In this document: piece after piece, positions 11,365 to 22,725 of the stretch | Layout of the letters: every line of letters starts with the position of its first letter | Position numbering within the stretch: the stretch's first letter is position 1 | Source: Erinaceus europaeus | Lineage: Eukaryota > Chordata > Mammalia > Eulipotyphla > Erinaceidae | Direction: 5' to 3' | Assembly: GCF_950295315.1 (NCBI RefSeq) | Contig: NC_080164.1 | Location: 60,420,003-60,484,002 of the forward strand | Length of the DNA: 64,000 nt | Notes under the pieces: generated by a model | Databases searched by the model: none | What the model was told of the DNA's origin: nothing | Seen by the model: only the letters and a program-made list of their open reading frames with translations | Program-made: the position numbers and the translations under genes

Positions 11365-11561
11365 ACCAAAATTCTTTATGGGGTGTGGGAGGTGGAAGCT
11401 CTGACTTCCATAATTTCTTCCACTGGACATGGATGCTGGCAGGCTGATCCATACTCTCAGGCTGTTTCTGTCTTTGTCTTGAGGGGTAGGGCTCTGGAGA
11501 GGTGAGGCTTCAGGACACATTTGTGAGGCTGTAAAACACATTTTTAAAGTTCACTAGTTTC

Positions 11562-11863
11562 GGGAGTCGGGCTGTAGCGCAGCGGGTTAAGCACAGGTGG
11601 CGCAAAGCACAAGGACTAGCATAAGGATCCCGGTTCGAACCCGGGCTCCCCACCTGCAGGGGAGTCCCTTCACAGGAGGTGAAGCAGGTCTGCAGGTGTC
11701 TATCTTTCTGTCCTCCTCTCTGTCTTCCCCTCCTCTCTCCATTTCTCTCTGTCCTATCCAACAACAACAACAACAATAATAACTACAACAATAAAACAAC
11801 AAGGGCAACAAAAGGGAATAAATAAATAAAATAAATATTTTTTAAAAAGTTTTAAAAAAAAAG
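11562..11863 (+). mobile_element. Young full-length SINE-A with intact A and B boxes
   Basis: Starts gggagtcgggctgtagcgc. The pol III A box is at 11575-11585 (tagcgcagcgg) and the B box at 11632-11642 (ggttcgaaccc). The CT-rich middle and AAC/AAT-rich tail follow. TSD aaagttcactagtttc brackets it (11547-11562 and 11864-11879). Retained CpGs and an almost exact TSD point to recent insertion. Confidence 0.95.
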
Positions 11864-11879
11864 AAAGTTCACTAGTTTC

Positions 11880-13190
11880 AAGCCTCACCTCTATTTTCTT
11901 TCTTACTCAGACCTCACCATTTGCTATGTTTCTACAAAACCTATTCTACAATTTCACAAAGATCTCCTACCAAAAACCCTTCACGTTGACAACATTTGCT
12001 CATGTTCATTTCACAAATTAGTTTCTGGAAATTTTTTTTACTCCATAGGTACCTACTAAACAACTAGTCATCCTTAAAAAGCCAAATATAACACTCCACG
12101 TTTTCTATCTGGGAAAAAAATTAATCTGTGTTCTTATAACATTTTCATTCTTAGTACTGTCCATATCTACACATTTTTATAATTTAACATAGAATTTATG
12201 TTCTAGACCCAGAATAAACGTTTTAATATTTTATTATAGAATTCAAGTGATTCAAATGAGGTTATACAGATAAAGAAACAATGAAAAATTTTTATTAAAT
12301 ATGGGTAGGGCCTAAATTTCTTTGAGATTCTGAAAATATGGCAAAGCATAAATTTTCTTCATTGCAGTGCTGAGGCATAACTTCTGAATATGTGTGAACA
12401 CAGATGGGAAACATGCCACATCATTTAACACTGAGCTAACAAGTAAGCTCAAACACAAATTCCTAAGACTGTGTATCTACTTCAAAACAATTTTTTCCTT
12501 TTTAAGTTCTCCCTGTGAAAACTGAAACTCCTTTTCAGTTCAAGATAACCCAGGCATGCCTGCTTTGAAATGAGCAAAATATGAAAATATTAGATCTTGG
12601 AAAAAAATTCTGCTAACACAACCCACTGTGAACTTAATAGGTACTACAACTTTCACTTTTTCCCTGAAGAAATTCAGCACAATTATTGCTGGAATTTGCC
12701 CTAGATTTTTGGTCAGTTGTTGCAAGAGAAAAAGACTGTCAATGGAGTTAATTAAAACTTGTGTTAATGAACTACAGTCAAGTGATATGAAAAATGGCAA
12801 ATGATTTTAAACATTTTTCAGTGGCAGCAATTAAATCTATTTTAAAACATATATAATACCCCCTTGAGACAAAATCCATGATTTTACAAACCTTTACCCC
12901 TCCTCAACCAAAACCATTCTGATGCATCGTAGCATGTCAATCCAGATAGCCTATGAAGATCATTTTCTCCATACAAGGATCTAAAAATGTCTCCTGAGAT
13001 TACAACAAATTTATAGATATAATGCACTCACTATCAATTTCCATGTATTAATTTTAAGGTATAATTTTGTTTTCTTTTTCACCAAAACATTGCCTGTCTT
13101 AGTATACAAACAATCACAGATTGTAAAGTTGTCAGGTAAAGTAAGACGTACAAAAGCTGGATACAAGCAAGAGAATGGCTCACTTAATAA
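11880..13190. other. Unassigned, probably unique sequence
   Basis: No repeat recognised. A stretch at about 12540-12800 is open on both strands but resembles no protein I know. Confidence 0.5.
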
Positions 13191-13194
13191 TGGC

Positions 13195-13285
13195 CTTTTT
13201 GAGGGTACGGGCAGTAGTGTACCAGGTTGGGTTAAGTGTACATAGTATGAAGTGCAAGGACATGCACAGGACCCCAGTTTCAATG
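13195..13285 (+). mobile_element. SINE head fragment, plus strand
   Basis: gggcagtagtgtaccagg ... gttaagtgtacatagtatgaagtgcaagg matches the tRNA-like head; the body is absent. Confidence 0.65.
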
Positions 13286-13394
13286 TAAGCTTTTAAATCA
13301 GTTAATTTTATACATCTACTGCTTACCAATTAGATCTATGCTATTTTATGTTACAACAATAATATGCTTTTATTCTCTGGTTTCCTCTTTCTTT

Positions 13395-13580
13395 TCTTTT
13401 TATTTGGTAGGAAAAAAGAGAAATTGAGAGGGGAGAGGGTAATAGAGGAAGAGACACTTGCATCACAGTTTCATCACTTATGAAGCTTCCTCCCTTCAAG
13501 GGGGGGACAAGGGATTGAACCTGGGTCTTTTACATGGTATCTTGTACTATCTACTGGATATGCCTTCACCCAGCTCCTTC
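13395..13580 (-). mobile_element. SINE-B-like, minus strand
   Basis: GA-rich tract, tcatcacttatgaagcttcc, ggattgaacctgggtc: the antisense body and B-box area. The 75-codon frame is a shadow. Confidence 0.75.
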
Positions 13581-13764
13581 TCTGTGTTTCTCATTCGCAT
13601 TGATTGGTTCCTGAAACTTCAATTCTGTCCAAGTAGCTCTAAGAAGTCCAAAAGAATGATGATTGTCACATTTAAGAAAAATTAGTCAATAGTTGTGTGA
13701 GCTGGAATACAAATTTTGTAATTCCTTCATGCATTATTTTCCTGTAAATTCAGGGAAAAAAAAC

Positions 13765-13955
13765 AGGGGCTAAGTATGGTGCATTTGGTTGCGCACACAT
13801 GTTACAGTGTGCAAGGACTTGGGTTTGAGCCCCTGGTCCTCACCTGCAAGGGGAAAGCATTGCAAGTGGTAAAGTAGGCTCTCTCTCTCTTTATCTATCT
13901 CTCCCTACCATCTATATTTCTGGCTGTCTCTATCCAATAAATAAAGATAATTTTA
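13765..13955 (+). mobile_element. SINE-B, plus strand
   Basis: Head ggggctaagtatggtgcatttgg, cacctgcaaggggaaagc, end ctatccaataaataaagataatttt. Confidence 0.85.
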
Positions 13956-14764
13956 AAAACAGAAAATTCAAACAGAAAGAAAATGTATACTTAGAAGGGT
14001 GTCGTCAAGTATAATTATTTGTAAAAAGGGTCCAAATGTGATGCCTTTCTTATCTTTGTCTCTGTTTCTCTATATAAATGAAAAAGTGGCCTAATAGTGA
14101 TAAATTCACACAAGTGTAAGACCCCACCTTCACAGAAAAATAGACACAAGTGAAAAGGAATACAAATAAACTAGATATTTTCAAAAGAAAGTAAAACTCA
14201 TCAATATGAATTAATTACAGCAAGTAATAGATCACTGGGAGAAAAAAATCAAGAAGGAAGCTTAAATGAATTCATAAATAGGGATACTTAACAGATTTAT
14301 TCAGAACTTTTCAACTCCAAAGAAAATAATATATGTCATTCTGAAGTGTACATGGAACAGTCTCAAGAATAAACCATGTATTCAGACACAAAGACAGCCT
14401 TAGTAAATATGTGAATATTTAAATGTTATGACAAACCGATACCCAACATTATTTTCTATCAGGGAAAGATGAAAGATTTCCCCCTAAAATTTGGAACCAA
14501 AGATGTCCACTATTATTCAAATAGTCCTCTGAGGCAATCGGGCAAAAAAAAAAGAGATGTCAGAGGTACACATATTGGAAAGGAAGAAATCAAAGTGTCA
14601 GTACTTACTGATGACATGACATATATCTAAAGAACTCCCCAAACTCCATTCAAAATACTGAAAATAATAAGTTTATCAAAATAACAGAATACAAAAGTGA
14701 ATACACATAAATCTGTAGTATTTCTGTAGACAAATTAGGAATCAGAGGAAAGTAAATGACTCAG

Positions 14765-14838
14765 TATTGGGTGTCAGGCAGTAGTGCAGCAGCTTAAGTG
14801 CAGCAGGTTAAGTGCAGGTGGCAAAGCACAAGGACTGA
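14765..14838 (+). mobile_element. SINE-A head fragment within L1
   Basis: tcaggcagtagtgcagcagc with a partly repeated gcagcaggttaagtgcaggtgg. Only the tRNA-like head is present before L1 sequence resumes. Confidence 0.6.
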
Positions 14839-14916
14839 GAGAAAGAAATACCAGAACCCGCATACCTATGGACATCTAATTTTTGATAAGGGGGCCCAAA
14901 CAACTAAATGGAGACC

Positions 14917-15592
14917 CCAAATCTTCATCTGCAATATTCCAGCCTTTAGGTTCATGATCAGTCAGCAATTTGTTTGGCTTTATATGTTAACTCTTTTTTC
15001 AGTCACCAGGTTCCAGATGATACCATGATACCAACTGGACTTCCTTGGGCAGATGACCCCACGAATGTATCCTGGAGCCCTGCTTCCCCAGAGCCCTGCC
15101 CCACTAGGAAAAGAGAGAGACAGGCTGGGAGTATGGATCGACCTGCCAAAGCCCATGTTCAGCAGGGAAATAGTTACAGAAGCCAGACCTTTCACCTTCT
15201 GCACCCCATTATGATCCTGGGTTCATATGCCCAGAGGATAAAGAATAGGAAAGCTGTCAGGGGAGGGGATGGGATATGGAGTTCTGGTGGTGGGAGTTGT
15301 GTGGAGTTACACCCCTCTTATCCTATGGTTTTGTAAGTGTTCCCCTTTTATTTTTTATAATTTTTTATTATCTCTATTTATTGGATAGAGAAAGCCAGAA
15401 ATAAAGAGGGGAGGTATAGAGAGGGAGAGAGACAGAGAGAAACCTGCAGCCCTTCTTTTCCACTTGCAAAATTTTCCCCCTGCAGGTAAGGACTGGGGGC
15501 TCAAACCCAGGCCCTTGTGCACTGTAATGTGTGTGCTTAACCAGCTGCACCACCACCTGGCCTCTCAGTGTTTCCTTTTTATAAATAAAAAT
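14917..15592 (+). mobile_element. Family X, plus strand, inserted in L1 and split by a SINE
   Basis: accccaaatcttcatctgc ... caccaggttccagatg ... gggagtatggatcgacctg ... gtggagttacacccctcttatcc, ending ttataaataaaaatttaaa. The flanks actaaatggaga and aataaattgaga fit the TSD and L1 coding sequence resumes after it. A SINE interrupts it at 15352-15562. The two ~75-120 codon frames inside are shadows. Confidence 0.8.
15352..15562 (-). mobile_element. SINE-B, minus strand, nested in family X
   Basis: tctctatttattggatagag, GA-rich tract, cccctgcaggtaaggac, gcaccaccacctggcctc. agtgttcc/agtgtttcc flank it as the TSD. Confidence 0.85.
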
Positions 15593-16865
15593 TTAAAAAG
15601 AAATAAATTGAGAAAGAAGAGTCTCTTCAACAAATAGTGTTGGGAAAAACTGGGTTGAAATGTGCAGAAGAATGAAACTGAACCACTTTATCTCAACAGA
15701 AACAAAAGTCAACGCTAAATTTATCAAGGACCTGGATGTCAGAACAGAAACTATCAAATACTTAGAGGAAAATATTGCTGGGACACTTTTCCATCTAAAT
15801 ATCAAAGGACTCTTTGATGATGCAAACCCAGTTGCAATGAAGACTAAAACAAAAAATAAACCATGGGACTATGTCAAATTGAAAACTTCTGCACAAAAAA
15901 AGAAACCATCATCCAAACAGATTCATCACAGAATGTGAGAACATCTTCACAAGCCATACACCAGACGAGAAGCTAACAGCCAAAACATATAAAAAGCTCA
16001 CTTAACTTAGCAACAAAAAGCCAAACGGCGCAATTCAAAAGTGGGGCAAGGATATGAACAGAATATTCACTACAGAAGAGATACAAAAGGCCAACCGGCA
16101 TATGAAAACATACTACAAGTCACCAATCGTCAGAGAAATGCAAGTAAAGACCTCAATGTGATACCACATCACCCCTGTGAAAATGTCATACATGAGAAAC
16201 AATAGCAACAACAAATGCTGGAGAGGTTGTGCGGACAAAGGAACCCTCCTGCGCTGTTGGTGGGAATGTAAATTTGTCCACTTCTATGGAGAGTAGTCTA
16301 GAGAACCCTCACAAAGCTAAAAATGGACCTTCCTTATGACCCAGTAATTCCTCTCCTAGGGATATATCTTAAGGTGTCAAACACAGTCATGCAAAAATAT
16401 CTGTGTATACCTATATACATAGCAGCACAATTTGTAATAACCAAAATCTAGAAGCAATGAAGGTGTCCAACAGCAGAGGGCTGGGTGAGAAAATTATGGT
16501 ATATATACAAAATGGAATAATACTCAGCTATTAAAAATAATGAAACCACCTTCTTCAATACATCTTGGATGGAGCTTAAAGTAATTATGTTAGGTGAGAG
16601 AAACCAGAAAGAGAAAGATGAGTATGGGATGATCCCACTCATAAACCAAAACTGAGAAAGAAGAACAGATAGGGAAACACAAAACAGAATTTGACTGGGT
16701 TTGGAGTATTGCACCCAAATAAAAAACTCAGGGGGAGGGGTAGATTTTCAGTTCCACAGTAGAGGGATGGGGGTAGGGACACAGACCTTTGGTGTCAGGA
16801 ATGGTTAATACATATTCCTATTAACCTATAGTCTTATAAATCACTATTTATTTAATATGAGAGGG

Positions 16866-17265
16866 GAAACTAGATTGAATATCTCAAGCTCTTCAAATAC
16901 ATAGACTTCAGTTATGAGTACATATTCCTTTAATCTAAGCTCTTCATGTTTCAGATTGAATCTGACTGAATCCTAACACTGGATTTAAATTGTTAATGCA
17001 TTTCCAATAATAACTTTTTTGAAATATTAAATTACATATAATCTTAGACCAGGGAGACCAGAAGCAACAGGCCATGTCAGTATTTAAGATATAGTTATTC
17101 ATAAACAGCATTAAAAATGACATCAATCATGGTGAGGAGTTGTATAGTACAGTAAACACTAACCATGGAATTTTGAAAGTAAACTAACTTCCAAAATAAC
17201 TTGGTTATAATAATAATTCATTGCCTTCTTAAATTCTAAGAAAGCAAGGAATCTTTCTCATTCTC
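16866..17265. other. Unassigned AT-rich sequence
   Basis: No gene or repeat recognised. Confidence 0.5.
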
Positions 17266-17269
17266 TTTA

Positions 17270-17832
17270 AAACCTGGATTTCTCCCAGTCCTGGATCCAC
17301 TGGGGTTTGCTTGTTCCTCTTCGTGCTTCTCTTGATCCTTACCATTTGACTTTACATCTGCTATCTCAACCAAATCAATGCAACCAGTGCCACTTGAACA
17401 TGTTTCACTTTGGACTGTGTCCAAAGAAGCCAGGCATAGAACATAAATCCTTCAACTTCAATATTCTGCCACCAAGTTGTAGATGCTACCATGAAGCCAT
17501 CCTTACTTCCCTCAGCAGACAACTTCACTAATGTGTCCTGGAACCTCACCTCCCCAGAGTACTATTCTACCAGGGAAAGATAGAAACAAGCTGGAGGTAT
17601 GGATCAACCTGCCAACAACCATGCTCAGCAAAGAATCAGTTACAGAATCCAGACCTTCCACTTTCTGCACCTCATAAAGATTTTTGGTTCATACTCCCAG
17701 AAGGATAAAAAAAAAAAAAGCAACTTTCCAATGAAGGGGATTAAATACAGAACTCTAGTGGTGAGAATTATATGCATTTGTACCCTTTATCTGCAATCTT
17801 GTCAATCATTATTAAATCACTAATAAAAAATG
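17270..17832 (+). mobile_element. Family X, plus strand, internally deleted
   Basis: cccagtcctggatcc ... catgtttcactttggactgtgtcc parallels 49480-49610; tgtcctggaacctcacctcccc and gatcaacctgcc parallel 49980-50060. It ends cttgtcaatcattattaaatcactaataaaaaa. The middle section present in the longer copies is missing. Confidence 0.75.
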
Positions 17833-17834
17833 AA

Positions 17835-19541
17835 AAAGAAACAGTGAATGACATACAGAAATGGAGGAACACTGGAAGGATAAACATTACTAAATTGGGC
17901 ATTCTACCAAAAGCCACCTGCAGTTTCAATGTATCTCCATCAAGATATCCATAACATTTTTCAAGGAGTTGAACTTCTCCAAAAAAAAGAAAAAAAGAAA
18001 GAATAGTCTGAGAACATTCAAAAAAAAAAAACACAGAAAAACTGGAGATGTCACACTCATCAACTTTCAGTTTATACTACAAATCATCAGTGATTAAAAC
18101 AGCATGTTATTGGCATAAAAGTGGACATGAATCAGTGGAACAGAATGGAGAGCCCATTAATGAAACTATACATATACAACCACCTAACATATGATGAAGT
18201 GGCTAAAACTGCTCAGTGGCCTCTTCAACAAATGGTGCTGGGAAAATTGGACAGCCACATGCAGAAAAGTGAAACTAGATTACCAGTTAACTCTATTCAC
18301 CAAAATCAAGTAAAAATGGATCAAAGACCTGGATCTTAGGCCAGAAACTCTAAAACTTATAAAAGAAAGTACTGTGAAATATTGTAAGATCTTCCCATCA
18401 AAGATGTATTTGGAACTCAACCACAGGGGTGTGAGGAATGAAAGCAAGTAAATAAATGGGATTACATCAACTCAAAAGCTTCTATACATCAAAATCAAAC
18501 TACATAAGGATAAGCACACATCCAGTAAATGGGTGAAGATATTTGTATATCACACATCTATTAAGAGGCTGTTATCAAACATCTACAAAGAACTGGTACA
18601 ATTCAACAAAGACACAAATGCAAAATTGTGCCAAAGAACTAAGTAGTTTCCTAAAGAAGAGATATACTTGATCCACAAATGTTCCACTTTACTTACTAAA
18701 GAAATGTAATTTCAAACTACACTGAGGTTCTGTCTTGCACCTCTGAGAACAGTCTACATTAATAAAACAGGAAATGACAAGAAGGATGTGGAGAAAAAAT
18801 GACTCTGCTACAGTGGTGGTGGAAATTCAGACTGGTGCAACCCCTTTAGAATATAGTATGGAAAGTCTTAAATAAAAACAGAATTACCTCATAACCTAGC
18901 AATACTACTCATGAACCTAGCAATACTACTCATGAATTTATCCAAAGTTACATGGGGGGTCGGGCAGTGGCGCAGTGCATTAAGTGCACGTGTTGTAAAG
19001 CACAAGGACCGGCGTAAGGATCCCAGTTCAAGCCCCGGGCTCCCCACCTACAGGGGAGTCGCTTCACAGGCAATGGCAATAATAATAACTACAACGAGGC
19101 TACAACAGCAAGGGCAACAAAAGGGGGAAAAACGGCCTCCAGGAGCAGTGGATTCATGGTGCAGGCACCGAGCCCAGCAATAACCCTGGAGGAAAAAAAA
19201 AAGTTACATGATACATAATTCATGAAATATTACTCTGCACTCAAAAAGATGATATTGTGCACTTTGGGACAAAATAGATGAATTGGAAGTGATTATACTT
19301 AGTGAAATAAGTAAAGAGATGAAAGACAACTATCAAATGGTTTCATGAATATATGGAATCTGTAACTGAAACACATGAATTTAGGAAAAACCAGGAGTAG
19401 TTTCTAAAACTGTGAAAACTATGATCTTTGGGAGGTAGGAAGGTAAGGACATAGAACTTTGGAGATGGGTGTGGCGTGGAAGTATAACCTGTAATTATGT
19501 AATCTTGTAACTCACTATTAGTTACATATTAAAAAAAATGG
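17835..19541 (+). mobile_element. Older L1 ORF2 C-terminal third plus 3' UTR
   Basis: Peptides such as RINITKLGILPKATCSFN (about 17879-17930) and DMNQWNRMESPLMKLYIYNH (from 18124) are typical of the L1 ORF2 connector after the reverse transcriptase domain. The frame is broken repeatedly. The 3' UTR ends in an A run at 19530-19540. A SINE-A-long sits inside at 18957-19200. Confidence 0.8.
18956..19200 (+). mobile_element. SINE-A-long, internally deleted, nested in L1
   Basis: Head gggtcgggcagtggcgcagtgc. The CT-rich middle is missing: cgcttcacaggcaatgg runs directly into the AAT-rich part. The terminal block aggagcagtggattcatgg and caataaccctggagg is present. TSD aaagttacatg on both sides. 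Confidence 0.9.
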
Positions 19542-19545
19542 ATGG

Positions 19546-19745
19546 GGGCTGGTGGTGGCACCATTGGTTAAGTGCACCTATCACCATGCACAAGAATCCA
19601 AATAGGAGCCCCTGCTCCCTACCTGCGGAGAGGATGCTTCATGAGAGGTGAATCATATCTGTAGGTATCTTTCTCTCTCCCTATCTCCCCTTTCCTCTCA
19701 CTTTCTCTCTGTCCTCTCAAATAAAAATAAAGTAGAAAGAAAAAC
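19546..19745 (+). mobile_element. SINE-B, plus strand
   Basis: ggggctggtggtggcaccattgg, ccctacctgcggagagg, ctctctgtcctctcaaataaaaataaag. Confidence 0.8.
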
Positions 19746-19957
19746 ATGGGAAAAATCAAAGGCAATCAATGATGCAAAAACCATAGTTCAGATAACCTTG
19801 TTAGTTCTGTCATATAGTACTTAAATCTTTATTCACTTTTAAATCTCTGGCCACTCTGGCCACTAATTCTGAATACTCATGTCCATTTAAAAAATAAATT
19901 TTTCCCTCCATATATATACTGAATGTTCTCATATTTAAGTGTAAAAAATCAAAAACT

Positions 19958-20232
19958 TGGGAGTCAGGTGGTAGCACAGCAGGTTAAGTGCACATGGCGC
20001 AAAGCACAAGGACCTGCGTGAAGATCCTGGTTCGAGATCCCCAGCTCCCCACCTGCAGGGGATTTGCTTCACAGGCAGTGAAGCAGGTCTGCAGGTGTCT
20101 TTCTCTCCCCCTCTCTGTCTTCCCCACATCTCTCCATTTCTCTCTGTCCTATCCAACTACAATGACATCAATAACAACAATAATAACTACAATAAAACAA
20201 GAGCAACAAAAGGGAAAATAAATAAATATTTC
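19958..20232 (+). mobile_element. SINE-A, plus strand
   Basis: Complete copy with A-box-like ggtagcacagcagg, B-box-like ggttcgagatcc, a CT-rich middle and an AAC-rich tail. An exact 15-bp TSD aaaaaatcaaaaact lies at 19943-19957 and 20233-20247. Confidence 0.95.
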
Positions 20233-20499
20233 AAAAAATCAAAAACTAAACTAAATCCAAAATTGATATTAATTTTTTAAAATATCTTGGACTTATAGAT
20301 ACAGAGGGATTTCTCAACTAACCATACTAAGGCTAGAGACATTAGGATTATGGTGCCATTTCTGACTAAAAGCATAAGGAAGAGAGTCTGCTTGTTATGC
20401 CCTTGAGAAACACACAAAAAGATAGCACATTTTTGTGGAAGCAGTAATTTACAATACAGATGCTGGAACTCAGTACACTTTTTTCTGTCTCCATCATAG

Positions 20500-20745
20500 C
20501 TATCTTCACACAACTGCAACCTAAATGCACACCACTCCCACCAACTTACATTCTCCTCTACCGGAGTTCTCATCACCATTTTACTATTACCCCACCACCA
20601 TCATTACTTTGTGGTAACCTGCCACAACTAGTCCAAGTTTCAACCTGTGCAGAAATTTCTCTTTTCTTGTTTCTAAGTTCTACCCATAAGTGGGCCAGTA
20701 TTCATCTGGCTTTTCTCACTTAATATGCTTCCTTTAAGTTCCCTA
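20500..20745 (-). mobile_element. Old L1 3' fragment, minus strand
   Basis: taagtgggccagtattcatc and cttttctcacttaatatgc are the antisense of the L1 ORF2/3'-UTR junction. Diverged. Confidence 0.5.
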
Positions 20746-21435
20746 TGCACACTGGAGTACACATAACTATAATAAATGGAGTAGAGAGCATCTTTAAAAA
20801 GTTCAACTCATTACACTCATTATCAATACTAAGATATGAAGATATCTTCTCTCTTCCTCTACATGATACAAAGACAGCAATGTTTGTTTTGTCTATAAAC
20901 ACATCCCAACTACATAAAACAATATAGACTCAGATTAGGTGCTCAGTAAATATTTTGTATCATTGATAAGATGTAAATATTTCCTGAAATATGACAAATA
21001 AGCTTAAAATTATGTTTTTTCTCTCCTTCTCTCTAAAAGACTTCAACTTCTCATTTCTCTTGTGTAACATTTAAAGCTGGTATGAAGACCCACAAATTTC
21101 ACTTCTGTGATTATTTTTGCATCCATCTCTTACCTATTCTTACTGCCCCTTGTATTATTCTAGGCTCTCAGAATGCTATCTTTTTTGTCATAATGCCACC
21201 TAGACAAACCTTGCTTCTTCAGTATATTTTAATCTGCCTAGAGTTTAATATAAAACATATAACAAATTAAAAATCATAATTCAACTATTTTAAAATTGAT
21301 GAACTCTAACACTCAAAAAAGTAACCAAATGGTCTCTTAGACCTTGAAAGAACTATGATGGTTATTAGAGAGGGAATACAGTATTTTGGTGGAAGGTGTG
21401 GTTATATACACACACATATATGGGTGTGAAATTAC
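20746..21435. other. Unassigned sequence
   Basis: A possible L2/MIR tail (ggtgctcagtaaatattt) lies near 20938. A short alternating CA/TA tract lies near 21406-21420. No gene. Confidence 0.45.
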
Positions 21436-21439
21436 ATAC

Positions 21440-21590
21440 TGAGGGGTGTGGAGATAGTATAAAGGTTATGTAAGAAAGACTTTCATATCTGAGGCACAAA
21501 TGTCCCATGAGCAATGCCCACTATCATCAAAAGCCAGAACTGAGTAGTGTCCTTTTAAAAAGAAATAAATAAAAAGAAAGAAAAAAACAA
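21440..21590 (+). mobile_element. SINE-C, plus strand
   Basis: ggagatagtataaaggttatg ... gactttcatatctgaggc ... gccagaactgagtagtg, with an A-rich tail. Confidence 0.65.
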
Positions 21591-21902
21591 AGAAAAGAAT
21601 TTTCCCCATTGAAATCTTACAGTTTTGAAAATTAGTGTTAAAGCACCAATAATGAAAATTATTTTTAAAATCAAAGATACAATGGTAAACTTAAGAATAT
21701 AAATAATGAGTGCAGATGTTCAGTGGCTTTTTCAAACAGCTAACAATACCTGCATAATGTGGAAAACAGACATGGATTGACAGTAAGGGTTTTAATTCTG
21801 AAAGAAGTCAGTAAGCAAATGTCAGGGAGCTTTTTAATTTAATTGCACAAATCCAACATACACATTTTTATTCTCCGACCTTTATTTACCTACTTTAATG
21901 TT

Positions 21903-22184
21903 GTTGTTTTTTTCCCTTTTGTTGCCCTTGTTGTTTTATTGTTGTATTTATTATTGTTGTTATTGTTGTTGTTGTTGTTGTTGGATAGGACAGAGAGAAA
22001 TGGAGAGAGGGAGGGGAAGACAGAGAGGAGGAAAGAAAGATAGACACCTGCAGACCTGCTTCACCGCCTGTGAAGAGACTCCCCTGCAGGTGGGGAGCTG
22101 GGGTTGGAACCGGGATCCTTATGCCTGTCTTTGTGCTTTGCGCCACCTGCGCTTAGCCCGCTGTACTATACAGCCCGACTCCCT
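21903..22184 (-). mobile_element. SINE-A, minus strand
   Basis: Complete minus-strand copy ending gcccgactccc. TSD ttaatgttg at 21894-21902 and about 22185-22193. B-box antisense ggttggaaccgggatcc. The 66-100 codon frames are shadows. Confidence 0.93.
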
Positions 22185-22479
22185 TAATGTTGTCTTTTAA
22201 CTTCATTTCCCATTTGCCTCCTACTCCTAGTCTTATTTCCTCACCCCCCTCTTTTTGGTCTTGCCTCATTCTCTACAGTTTTCCTTGATGATATCATCCA
22301 CTCAAATATTTTCAAATTCCACGAGTATAAGTAATTTAAAAAACTTTAGAACTCTCCTGAGTTCCTAAACATGTAATAGTAACACAAGGAACCCCAAACT
22401 CCTTTCACCTCCTGAACTATTATCAAAAGTTTATATTTCTGTCTCTAGGAATTTGTCAATCTCTTCTTTCAGCTGACAA

Positions 22480-22725
22480 AGAGATCTTTCTAAAGTAGAA
22501 ACCATACTGCATCTCCTATCTGCTTAAATAACACTATAGTTGGCTGTTCAAAAAAAAAAATACTAAGCTTCTAAGCTAGGTTTAGTAGGTCCTTCCTCAT
22601 CTGAGTCCCATCTTAGCCATGAAGCTGAACCTCCTTCACACTGAATCCCTCATGTCTGGCAATTCCCAGAATACTCAACCTTCTAATGCCCTGGTACAAA
22701 CTCTTCCCAGTATCTGATTGCTTTC
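22480..22725 (+). mobile_element. Ancient L2 3' fragment
   Basis: ggtccttcctcatctgagtcc, cacactgaatccctcatg and ccctggtacaaactcttccc follow the order of the conserved L2 3' region. Diverged. Confidence 0.45.

Larger units (their letters stand above)
10490..11555 (-). mobile_element. Family X retroposon, minus strand, interrupted by two SINEs
   Basis: The 3' end lies at the left (tgatttaatattgatttac; antisense). The copy continues at 11005-11160 and 11365-11555 with cctctgggagtataagcc, gatccatactctcagg and ttcaggacacatttgtgagg, matching other copies at 46870-47030 and 60890-61090. SINEs at 10681-10983 and 11167-11364 split it. There is no coding capacity. Confidence 0.75.
14200..16865 (+). 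mobile_element. L1 (LINE-1) ORF2 portion and 3' UTR, 5'-truncated, interrupted
   Basis: A decayed L1 that would encode the reverse transcriptase C-terminal half. Readable ORF2-type peptides include LTDDMT near 14610, YGHLIFDKG near 14862, KLNHFIST and KFIKDLDVRTETIKYLEEN at 15677-15765, and KCWRGCADKGTLLRCWWECK near 16216-16275 (the conserved C-terminal Cys-rich segment). Stop codons interrupt the frame several times. The 3' UTR follows (gatgagtatgggatgatccc, then a purine-rich block). A SINE head at 14765-14838 and family X at 14917-15592 interrupt it. It is not functional. Confidence 0.85.

Noticed and set aside
11562..11640. Possible tRNA genes (A and B boxes, ggttcgaaccc)
   Set aside because: The tRNA-like heads are fused to a SINE body with an A-rich tail and TSDs; a cloverleaf acceptor stem is not completed.
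11510..11811. Recurring open frames containing LDRTERNGERRGRQRG- and RHLQTCFT-like peptides at a dozen places
   Set aside because: They are translations of the antisense SINE-A body and recur with every copy; they are not a protein family.
12540..12800. Coding exon candidate open on both strands
   Set aside because: No recognisable domain, no clear splice sites or start context, and comparable frames occur by chance in this AT-rich window.
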